Source: Nitrospirota bacterium (GTDB lineage Bacteria > Nitrospirota > Thermodesulfovibrionia > UBA6902 > BMS3Bbin08). Taken from it: DNA of 6,739 nucleotides. Both the position numbers and the translations under genes were made by a program. The notes under the pieces were generated by a model that was not told where the DNA came from, did no database searches, and saw nothing but the letters and a program-made list of their open reading frames with translations. Below are positions 1 through 5,366 of the stretch, in pieces (within the stretch, counting starts at the first letter, position 1; each line of letters opens with the position of its first letter). The stretch lies in the NCBI GenBank assembly GCA_016208845.1, contig JACQXH010000027.1, forward strand, positions 1-6,739. Reading direction: 5' to 3'.

Positions 1-94
1 TCGAGCGGGCTGAAGTGGCGACGTGAAAGCTATATGCACTAAATGCATCAACGTCCCCAAAAGCTTCCCCAAAAGCTTCTAAAGCTTCTTCCAT
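1..94 (-). CDS. Possible start of a further gene running off the left edge
   Basis: Five bases after the nuclease stop, an ATG at 94 opens a frame of 31 codons with no stop before the edge. It begins MEEALEAFGEAFGDVDAF. The EAFG repetition comes from the 12-bp DNA repeat at 55-78. No Shine-Dalgarno sequence is visible and the composition is low complexity, so this could be repeat DNA rather than a gene. I do not recognise the product. Confidence 0.3.
   Translation of the reverse strand, partial: MEEALEAFGEAFGDVDAFSAYSFHVATSARS
55..87. repeat. 12-bp tandem repeat with HindIII-like core
   Basis: ccccaaaagctt occurs twice in tandem (55-66 and 67-78), followed by a shortened copy ctaaagctt (79-87). 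Three AAGCTT sites thus fall within about 27 bases. The unit length is a multiple of three, so it would be read as repeated EAFG on the minus strand. Confidence 0.75.
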
Positions 95-99
95 ATCGC

Positions 100-987
100 T
101 CACGGAGAAATAATTTTGATCTGAACCTTATCTTTCAAGATCATCTCGGTCCTTCCTTTATATTGAGTAATAATGCCGGTTACATCAACGGTCTTGCCCC
201 AGTAGACATCCGAAGGGCGTGGCGGGAAATTGCCTTTATCCGCCGCAAAGATCACCGCGGCAAAATTATCATGATCTTTATAATCATTCTTGCTGTTCAA
301 ATAAACAGTATTGCCGCTGTCATGGGATCTCCGGACAAAGAACCTCACTGTCTTATGACTGCCAATGTGCTGTGAGGCATTCCCAGGGCATATGGTCCCT
401 GCCTTTCCGCAGTTGCCGGCAATGGCCTCGTTCCTCTGGATCTCCCTTTCCCATATCATCTGTTTTTCTCTGTCCCACAGGCCGCGATCATTGTCCCTCG
501 CTTTCCTCTCGTATTCTCTGAACTCATCCATATATTCAAAGGGATATCTTGTATATGCAAAACCATAGCCCTGTTTGATCAGCTCCGCATTAACAAAAAA
601 ACCGTCCGGCCTCCAGACATATCTGAGCAGTCTGTTGTATTTATCGACATCCTGGGTCTTGTCTATGCCTTGTCTGAGACAGACGGTCCGGCCCTCTATC
701 CAATCTCTTAATTTCCTTGAGGCCTCTCTGCCAAACCATTGAATATCTGTTGAAGCCCTCACTGTCTCAGGAGTGTCAACGCCAAGCAGCCGTACTCTCT
801 TGTCTCCGGGTATTTCAAACGTGTCGCCGTCGATCACCCTGAGGACCTTCTGGTTGTCACAATCTGTTTTTTGCCGGCTTAATGACGAGGCATGCGTAAG
901 GTGAGGGGGATACTGCAGGAAGACAAACAGAACCACAAAGACAAAGATCGCATATTCATGTTTTGAGTTTTGATTTTTTAATGGCAT
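100..987 (-). CDS. Exported staphylococcal-type (thermonuclease) nuclease with C-terminal OB-like domain
   Basis: A Ca-dependent sugar-nonspecific nuclease is predicted from the SNase domain. The ATG at 987 is chosen because it gives a clean signal peptide: a basic start, the hydrophobic stretch AIFVFVVLFVFLQ, and a likely cut after THA (residue 33). The ATG at 1113 would add 42 residues that only shadow fmdB. The SNase domain runs about 47-175: D55 in VIDGDT, R66 in VRLLGVDTPE, D71, E74 and R119 in DKYNRLLRY correspond to D21, R35, D40, E43 and R87 of staphylococcal nuclease, so the active site is complete. After a linker with C193 and C200, residues about 204-295 (KTVRFFV, AAVIFAADKGNFPP, YWGKTVDVTGIITQYKGRTEMIL) look like an OB-fold nucleic-acid-binding domain, making it longer (295 aa) than a minimal enzyme. 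Likely role: extracytoplasmic DNA/RNA breakdown or nutrient salvage. Confidence 0.92.
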   Translation of the reverse strand: MPLKNQNSKHEYAIFVFVVLFVFLQYPPHLTHASSLSRQKTDCDNQKVLRVIDGDTFEIPGDKRVRLLGVDTPETVRASTDIQWFGREASRKLRDWIEGRTVCLRQGIDKTQDVDKYNRLLRYVWRPDGFFVNAELIKQGYGFAYTRYPFEYMDEFREYERKARDNDRGLWDREKQMIWEREIQRNEAIAGNCGKAGTICPGNASQHIGSHKTVRFFVRRSHDSGNTVYLNSKNDYKDHDNFAAVIFAADKGNFPPRPSDVYWGKTVDVTGIITQYKGRTEMILKDKVQIKIISP

Positions 988-1193
988 GTGCTGCATGAAG
1001 ATGAACTGCACGATGAACAACCGGAGCCTGAAGACGAGCCCTGTTTTTGGACCCCGCTCATGCCGAACCGGGAGAACTTCTTTTTTATATTTTTTGAAGT
1101 GCATTTGGGGCATGAAACCTCAGCACTTGACCCATAGACCAGTTTTTCGAACTCATTCCCGCATCCTTCGCATTTGTATTCAAAAATCGGCAT
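978..1193 (-). CDS. FmdB-family zinc ribbon protein
   Basis: Small putative regulatory protein of the FmdB/CxxC_CxxC_SSSS family, 71 residues. The start MPIFEYKCEGCG is the family signature, so the ATG at 1193 is chosen over the in-frame ATG at 1235, whose extra 14 residues come from AT-rich repeat DNA. The zinc knuckle is C8-C11 and C28-C31 (CEGC, CPKC). The tail from residue 53 is rich in Ser and Cys (C59, C62, C67, C70), as in many members. The ribosome binding site is weak (GGGG about six bases upstream). The last 10 bp overlap the nuclease start, so the two are probably co-transcribed. The family was named after a gene near formamidase operons; its function here is unknown. Confidence 0.92.
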   Translation of the reverse strand: MPIFEYKCEGCGNEFEKLVYGSSAEVSCPKCTSKNIKKKFSRFGMSGVQKQGSSSGSGCSSCSSSSCSTCH

Positions 1194-1204
1194 CGTAACC
1201 CCGT

Positions 1205-1309
1205 TCAATATCAAAATGTAAATATCAAAAATCAAAATTAAGGGGTAAAATTTAAATTAAATAAATCCCTTAATTTTACATTTTGCATTTCAATCTTTGA
1301 TTTTATTTC
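1205..1309. repeat. AT-rich inverted repeat between transaldolase and fmdB
   Basis: A perfect 11-bp stem (AAAATTAAGGG at 1234-1244; CCCTTAATTTT at 1267-1277) encloses a 22-base AT loop. The flanks continue the symmetry imperfectly: aaaatgtaaa at 1213-1222 is the reverse complement of 1275-1284, and ATCAAA-type words recur on both sides. It contains no ORF. It may end transaldolase transcripts or mark another dispersed intergenic repeat; no clean U-tract terminator is seen. Confidence 0.6.
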
Positions 1310-1947
1310 GGCACTTTCTCCCAGTCTTTCAGAAATTTATCAATCCCTATGTCTGTCAAAGGGTGTTTGCACAGCTGTTCAATAACAGAATAAGGGATCG
1401 TCGCGATGTGGGCGCCCATTCGCGCGGCGTCTGCTACATGCAATGGATTCCGGACGCTTGCCACAATGACCTCGGTCTTAAAATCATAGTTGTCGTAGAT
1501 CTCAAGTATCTGTCCCACAAGGTCCATTCCATAATGGCTGATGTCGTCGAGCCTTCCCACAAACGGACTGACATAAGTCGCGCCTGCCTTGGCTGCCAGC
1601 AGGGCCTGATTAGGCGAGAAGATAAGGGTTACGTTGGTCTTGATGTTAAGGCCTGAGAGTTTTTTCGTGGCCTTAAGGCCGTCCCGGGTCATGGGTATCT
1701 TTACAACAATGTTCTTGTGTATCTTTGAGAGTTCCACGCCTTCTTCTATCATCTTATGGGCATTCAGGCTCACCGCTTCTGCGCTTACCGGTCCGTCTAC
1801 TATTTCGCAGATCTCTTTGAGCAGTGATCCCGGTTTTTTGTTTTCTTTTGATATGAGAGATGGATTTGTTGTAACCCCGTCAATGACCCCGAGGTCCCAT
1901 GCGTCTTTTATCTCTTTTACATTTGCGGTGTCAATAAAGAATTTCAT
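1303..1947 (-). CDS. tal: Transaldolase, small TalC/Fsa-like family
   Basis: Cytoplasmic class I aldolase of the non-oxidative pentose phosphate pathway, moving a dihydroxyacetone unit between sugar phosphates through a lysine Schiff base. The 214 residues equal the family's usual length. Visible: FFIDTANVKEI (3-13), GVTTNPSLI (24-32), the Schiff-base lysine K83 in VVKIPMT, TLIFSPNQALLAAKAGATYVSPFVGR (107-132) and ASVRNP (163-168). The sequence has Glu at SAE (E57) and Phe at SPFVGR (F129), where E. coli fructose-6-phosphate aldolase FsaA has Gln59 and Tyr131; both residues favour transaldolase activity. The ATG at 1947 has a strong ribosome binding site (GGGGGGA, about six bases upstream). 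This is the best preserved gene of the middle region. A hairpin-like repeat lies upstream and an AT-rich inverted repeat just behind the stop. Confidence 0.95.
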   Translation of the reverse strand: MKFFIDTANVKEIKDAWDLGVIDGVTTNPSLISKENKKPGSLLKEICEIVDGPVSAEAVSLNAHKMIEEGVELSKIHKNIVVKIPMTRDGLKATKKLSGLNIKTNVTLIFSPNQALLAAKAGATYVSPFVGRLDDISHYGMDLVGQILEIYDNYDFKTEVIVASVRNPLHVADAARMGAHIATIPYSVIEQLCKHPLTDIGIDKFLKDWEKVPK

Positions 1948-1974
1948 TAAGTCCCCCCTGAAAATATTAAAAAT

Positions 1975-2057
1975 TAACCACAGAGGACACAGAGAGTATT
2001 GAAAATAAATGAGTTAAAAGAAAGTCTATCCCCTTCCCTCTGTGCACTCTGTGTTTT
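1975..2057. repeat. Hairpin-like intergenic repeat, CCACAGAGGACACAGAG type
   Basis: The left arm 1975-1996 (taaccacagaggacacagag, plus two bases) and the right arm 2036-2057 (ccctctgtgcactctgtgtt, plus two bases) are inverted repeats of each other, with 17 of 22 positions pairing and about 39 bases between them. It lies upstream of the transaldolase start. It shares the TTAACCACAGA start with the element at 3177, pointing to one dispersed family in this genome. Similar CCACAGAG-type intergenic repeats are common in environmental bacterial genomes. Confidence 0.75.
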
Positions 2058-2114
2058 CATGTCTTCTCCTCTTTATTTTTACAACTTTCGACATTGCCCG
2101 TGAAAGAATAAATT

Positions 2115-2120
2115 ATTATA
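2115..2120 (-). promoter_or_regulatory. Possible extended -10 promoter element for the transaldolase gene
   Basis: On the minus strand, TGCTATAAT (TATAAT at 2120-2115 preceded by TG and one base) matches an extended -10 motif, just after the glcF-like stop codon and about 170 bases before the transaldolase ATG. No good -35 hexamer lies 16-18 bp upstream (ATCATT or similar). The hairpin-like repeat at 1975-2057 would fall in the 5' untranslated region. Confidence 0.3.
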
Positions 2121-2129
2121 GCAATAATC

Positions 2130-2867
2130 TTAAGAAAAATGATCTTTTTTCGTGTGCATTCCCTCGGCAACCAGCTCGACAATGTGCATTATCCTGATCC
2201 TGGAATTGGCCTGTCTATTCAAATCCTCAAGCTGCATCATGCAGCCGGGGCAGGAGGTGACAACCGTATCGGCCCCTGTATTAAGAATGTTCCGGATCTT
2301 TTTCTCTCCAATTGTTCTCGAAAGATCCCTGAAATCAAGACTGAAAAAACCCCCGAAACCGCAGCACTCCCCAGGGTTCTGCATCTCAATAAGATGAGCG
2401 CCCTGAATATTTTTAATGACCTTCCGGGGCTCCTCCGTGATACCGAGTCCGTACCGGAGATGGCATGGGTCATGGTATGTAAGGGCCCTGTCTGCAATGG
2501 CGAGATCAGCGGTAATGTCATTGCTGATAAAGAATTCGTTTATATCCATAACCCTGTCTATGCTGTCGCCCACAAGTGCCGGGTATTGATCTTTTATGGT
2601 CATAGTGCAGGTAGGGCACATGCTGATCACGGCATCGGTCCTGAGTTTGCTGAAGAGTTCAATGTTCTTTCTGGCGAGCTGTGCAGCCTCTTCATCAAGA
2701 CCAAAAGACCTCAGAGGTGCTCCGCAGCAAACCTCTCCTTTAAGTATGACTACTTCATAGCCTTTAGCAACAAGTATTTTCATCAATATGCCGCCAAGAT
2801 GCTGATAAAGATAGAGTCCATCCTCGGCAGGGAATATTTCACTGCTGTTCTTATAAAGCGTCCTCTT
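2130..2867 (-). pseudogene. glcF: GlcF/LutA-like subunit, CCG-domain part in a shifted frame
   Basis: The frame is open from 2867 to the TAA at 2130. Family-like sequence starts at about 2815 (LYLYQHLGGILMKILVAKGYEVV), then GEVCCGAPLRSFGL and CPTCTMTIKDQYP (rest of the first CCG domain), then YHDPCHLRYGLG, ECCGFGGFF and TSCPGCMMQL (complete second CCG domain). A TTG at 2786 followed by ATG at 2783 could start translation, but neither has a clear ribosome binding site. In relatives, roughly 50-80 residues, including the first cysteine (GC) of CCG domain 1, separate this part from the N-terminal domain. Here the two homologous stretches abut near 2800-2830 in different frames, so the gene appears to have an internal deletion plus a frameshift. 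A split two-gene complex is a weaker alternative, because the break cuts a domain. Confidence 0.8.
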
Positions 2868-3145
2868 TTATAAACATCCTTCAGGGCTGTCCTGCCCCGA
2901 TATACGGCTTCAGAGATATTTATGCCTGTAGGACAGATATCTTTGCATGCCTCGCAGAGCATACAGCTGAAAATTTTATCAGAAAGGTTTATTGTGGGCG
3001 CAAGCCTGCCCTCTGTAAGCGCGCCGAGCATCGCAACTCTGCCCCGCGCCCCCATTGTTTCATCAAGGGCTGACATGTAAGTAGGGCATAAGGCCTTACA
3101 GGCCCCGCAGCGGACACATCTTGAAAGGTCGTTTAAATTATTCAT
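2783..3145 (-). pseudogene. glcF: GlcF/LutA-like iron-sulfur oxidoreductase subunit, N-terminal part
   Basis: N-terminal ferredoxin-like domain of a two-cluster, two-CCG-domain protein that passes electrons from a flavin subunit oxidising glycolate or lactate. From the ATG at 3145 (a TTG at 3154 is also possible) the two [4Fe-4S] sites are C10-C13-C16-C20 (CVRCGACKALCP) and C61-C64-C67-C71 (CMLCEACKDICP), with family-typical MGARGRVAML and INISEAVYRGR. Homology continues to about KYSLPRMDS (residue 111); the frame then ends at 2783 after a few unrelated residues. The rest of the protein lies in another frame. No partner flavoprotein (glcD) is in the window, so the substrate cannot be fixed. 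The symbol marks family resemblance only. Confidence 0.8.
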
Positions 3146-3176
3146 GACTTCCAATTCTATTTAATTTCTTTCAGAT

Positions 3177-3305
3177 TTAACCACAGATGAACACAGATAG
3201 GATAAAAACATATAGTCATTTCATAATTTACCCAACAGATGAAATATGGCCTTTTTGTTGATAATAAAAATCCGTGTTAATCCGCGTAAATCAGCGGCGA
3301 ATTAA
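3177..3305. repeat. Decayed hairpin-like intergenic repeat, CCACAGAT type
   Basis: The left arm starts at 3177 with ttaaccacagatgaacacag; the right arm (3269-3305) carries aatccgtgttaatccgcg and ends in an AATTAA. Read in reverse complement, the right arm repeats the same theme (GGATTAACACGGAT), matching the left arm at about 13 of 18 positions. It resembles the element at 1975-2057. It begins right behind the truncated larE and fills most of the spacer before the glcF-like gene. Repeat identity is judged by eye. Confidence 0.6.
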
Positions 3306-3320
3306 TTTATTTAGGTTCAT

Positions 3321-3821
3321 TCATGCTCCCGCTTGTCTGCGCGAGAGTTCCCGTATATCGTTCTTTGTCATTCCTGCATCGAGCAAAGGGCTGAGCACCC
3401 CCATCTCTGCTGCTGCGCGTCTTCCCGGCCTGTGGTCCATCAGGTCGTCAGCATTTGTGCCGTCAATCACGAATGAAAAATTATTATTAGCAGCTATATC
3501 CTTAAGTTTTCCGAAAAGTTCTTTTTTGCAGTAATAACATCTGTCAGGCGGATTGTCCGAGAAACTCTTATTGCTGAGCTCCTCGGTGAAAATTATCCTG
3601 TGCTCAATATTCAGGGCTGAGGCCGTTTCCCCGGCAGAAAGAAGTTCTTCCTGAGTGAGTGTTTCTGATGACGCAGTGACTGCAAGGACCCGGTCCATGC
3701 CTGCCATGGAGGACGCCTTAACAAGGAAAGTGCTGTCAACACCGCCAGAATAGGCGATGACGGCACTTTTCATCTGTTTGAGGTTTGTTTTGAGAGCTGT
3801 GAATTTATCATCTAAAGTCAT
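3321..3821 (-). pseudogene. larE: LarE-type ATP-dependent sacrificial sulfur transferase, 3' truncated
   Basis: LarE adenylates and thiolates a nicotinate-derived precursor on the way to the nickel-pincer nucleotide cofactor of lactate racemase-type enzymes. Visible: the PP-loop SGGVDS (residues 25-30), RCYYCKKELF (94-103), DGTNADD (120-126), HRPGRRAA (130-137) and GMTKNDIRELSRR (150-162), all typical of the family. The protein stops at residue 166; full-length members have about 270. The missing part includes the SACLASR-like region with the sulfur-donating cysteine (Cys176 in the L. plantarum enzyme), so this product should not be active. No frame downstream carries the missing half: the next 150 bp are a repeat-like spacer. 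No ribosome binding site precedes the ATG at 3821. No larA, larB or larC lies in the window. A shorter PP-loop protein of another role is possible but less likely. Confidence 0.8.
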
Positions 3822-3837
3822 TTAATTAGAATGGTAA

Positions 3838-3942
3838 AAAGTCAGGTTGTTTAGACTGTAGTCTGTTAGGTAACAGGTTATTTAGGTTATTAGTCTGTAG
3901 TCTTTTAGCTAAACGACTAAACACCTACAGACTATCCACCTG
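3838..3942. repeat. Imperfect direct and inverted repeats between rng and larE remnant
   Basis: The gap holds a 14-bp near-direct repeat (ctgtagtctgttag at 3856-3869; ctgtagtcttttag at 3895-3908; 13 of 14 match) and a perfect 10-bp inverted repeat (tagtctgtag at 3891-3900; ctacagacta at 3925-3934) with an inner TTTAG/CTAAA stem (3904-3908 with 3917-3921). No T-run follows the hairpin on either strand, so it does not look like an intrinsic terminator. It looks like a dispersed low-complexity intergenic repeat. Confidence 0.7.
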
Positions 3943-3958
3943 AGCAGTTTCTGGCTTT

Positions 3959-4174
3959 TTATAAAGTTACAATGTCGTAGTATTCCTGATGATAATTCTT
4001 GTCTGCCTTTACAATGCTTTTAAAGCCGTACATTACCTCTATCTCTTCAAGCCTGTCCCTTTCTTCCTCATAGAGCAGGTCTGCGACATTGGGATGGGCT
4101 GTTATCATTATCTTTCCATTTTTTCTCGTATTGCCGATCTTTCTGAGCTGACGTATAATTTCGTAACACACTTT
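3959..4174 (-). pseudogene. rng: Displaced C-terminal part of ribonuclease G
   Basis: From about 4171 leftwards this frame encodes VCYEIIRQLRKIG, then ITAHPNVADLLYEEERDRLE, and ends YYDIVTL before a TAA at 3959. This matches the C-terminal region of RNase G (E. coli Rng has VCYEIMREIVR ... VVMM at the same place). The frame is closed by a TGA just upstream, and the only in-frame start nearby is a GTG at 4183 with no ribosome binding site, so independent translation is unlikely. The switch from the main frame lies in the bases GAAAGTGTGTTAC (minus strand, 4175-4163). Joining the frames gives about 470 residues against 489 in E. coli; the shortfall equals the missing Zn-link segment. Confidence 0.85.
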
Positions 4175-5366
4175 CCCGTACACGTTTTCTTGTCATCTGT
4201 ATAAGGCCCAATTCCGAGACTTGAAGTATTGTGCTCTTGGCCCTGTCTTTACTCATCGCTTCCTGAAACGCAGTAAAAAGTTTATTCCTGTTCTCCTCTT
4301 TTTCCATATCTATAAAGTCCAGTATTATAATTCCGCCAAGGTTGCGGAGCCTTATCTGGTAGGCGATCTCCCTCACAGCTTCAAGGTTCGTTTTAAGCAG
4401 GGTGTCTTCCAGTGTTGCCTTGCCGACATATTTGCCGGTATTTACGTCGATCGCTGTCAATGCCTCTGTCTGGTCAATAACAATGTATCCGCCTGATTTT
4501 AACCAGACGCGCCTGCCGAGCGCTTTTGGTATCTCGAGTTCTATTCCATAAGCCTCAAAGATAGGTTCAGGCCCATCGTAGTGTTCAATTTTATATATGA
4601 GTTTCGGGAAGTATGTATTAACGAATTCCACCAGTCTTTTATATTCGTCCTCTGAGTCTATTGTGAGCTTTATGACTTCATGCCCGAGCAGGTCTCTGAC
4701 GCTCCTGAAGGCGAGGTCCAGATCACTGTACAGCAGGCGGGGGGCGCTGACTTTATCTTTTTTGTTCTGTATATTTTCCCAAAGGAGCATCAGGAAATCT
4801 ATGTCTTTTTTTATCTCATCTTCTGTGCAGCCCTCGCTCGCGGTCCTCACAATAAACCCGATATTTTGCGGCTTGAGACTGCTGACGATGTCTTTGAGCC
4901 GGGCCCTCTCTGTTTCGTCGGCGATCCTTCTTGAGATGCCTATGTGTTCCACCCCGGGCATCAGCACAAGATATCTTCCCGGAATGGTTATGTAAGATGT
5001 CACCCTGGCGCCTTTGGTGCCGATAGGGTCTTTCGCCACCTGCACCAGGACCTCCTGCCCCTCCTGAAGGAGATCCTCTATAGGCAGATGCAGGTTCAGG
5101 GTTTCTTCAATATCTTCGCCAAAGACATGATCATCAAAATTTGAATATACGTCTGCAACATGCAAAAAGGTGGCCTTTTCCAATCCAATATCTACGAATG
5201 CAGACTGCATGCCCGGAAGTACCTTCACGACTTTGCCCTTATAGACATTTCCGACCATGCTTATATCTTTTTTGCGTTCGATATGTAATTCAGCAAGCTG
5301 GCCCAATTCGAGAAGCGCCACCCGGGTCTCTTCAGGATTGGCATTAATGATTATCTCATTGTTCAT
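4068..5366 (-). CDS. rng: Ribonuclease G (RNase E/G family), main part, 3' frame broken
   Basis: Single-strand-specific endoribonuclease acting in rRNA 5' maturation and mRNA decay in the cytoplasm. The ATG at 5366 has a good ribosome binding site (GGAGG nine bases upstream) inside the end of the preceding gene. Residues about 36-120 are the S1 domain (VGNVYKGKVVKVLPGMQSAFVDIG); R174-T175 (FIVRTASEG) match the 5'-monophosphate sensor; D307 (AIDVNTG) and D350 (IIILDFIDM) are the Mg-binding catalytic aspartates. Homology holds to RKRVRES (residue 399). Family members then have about 23 residues carrying the CPxC Zn-link before VCYEI. Here that segment is absent and this frame runs on with unrelated residues to a stop at 4068, while the true C-terminus continues in another frame. 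The nuclease core could fold, but Zn-dependent dimerisation should fail. Most likely a recent pseudogene or a sequence error at the junction. Confidence 0.9.
   Translation of the reverse strand: MNNEIIINANPEETRVALLELGQLAELHIERKKDISMVGNVYKGKVVKVLPGMQSAFVDIGLEKATFLHVADVYSNFDDHVFGEDIEETLNLHLPIEDLLQEGQEVLVQVAKDPIGTKGARVTSYITIPGRYLVLMPGVEHIGISRRIADETERARLKDIVSSLKPQNIGFIVRTASEGCTEDEIKKDIDFLMLLWENIQNKKDKVSAPRLLYSDLDLAFRSVRDLLGHEVIKLTIDSEDEYKRLVEFVNTYFPKLIYKIEHYDGPEPIFEAYGIELEIPKALGRRVWLKSGGYIVIDQTEALTAIDVNTGKYVGKATLEDTLLKTNLEAVREIAYQIRLRNLGGIIILDFIDMEKEENRNKLFTAFQEAMSKDRAKSTILQVSELGLIQMTRKRVRESVLRNYTSAQKDRQYEKKWKDNDNSPSQCRRPAL

Noticed and set aside
43..375. 110-aa plus-strand open frame at the left end
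   Set aside because: It is antisense to the conserved C-terminal nuclease domain and its start falls in the tandem-repeat region.
988..1113. N-terminal extension of the nuclease to the ATG at 1113
   Set aside because: It overlaps fmdB in another frame and would place the signal peptide more than 50 residues inside the protein.
1194..1235. Upstream start of FmdB at 1235
   Set aside because: The family begins with MPIFEY; the extra residues derive from the AT-rich repeat region.
2139..2873. 244-aa plus-strand open frame opposite the glcF-like gene
   Set aside because: The minus strand carries clear CCG-domain motifs over the same bases; the plus-strand product has no recognisable domain and looks like an antisense shadow.
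3891..3934. Intrinsic terminator of rng
   Set aside because: The hairpin has no following T-run on the minus strand and is AT-rich with a large loop.
3838..3942. CRISPR array
   Set aside because: The repeats are short, imperfect and irregularly spaced, with no uniform spacers and no cas genes nearby.
4163..4175. Programmed ribosomal frameshift in rng
   Set aside because: There is no slippery heptamer, and about 23 family residues are also missing, which a frameshift alone cannot explain.
4597..4995. 132-aa plus-strand open frame inside rng
   Set aside because: It is antisense to the conserved RNase G core, is Ser/Leu-rich as expected of a shadow frame, and has no motif.
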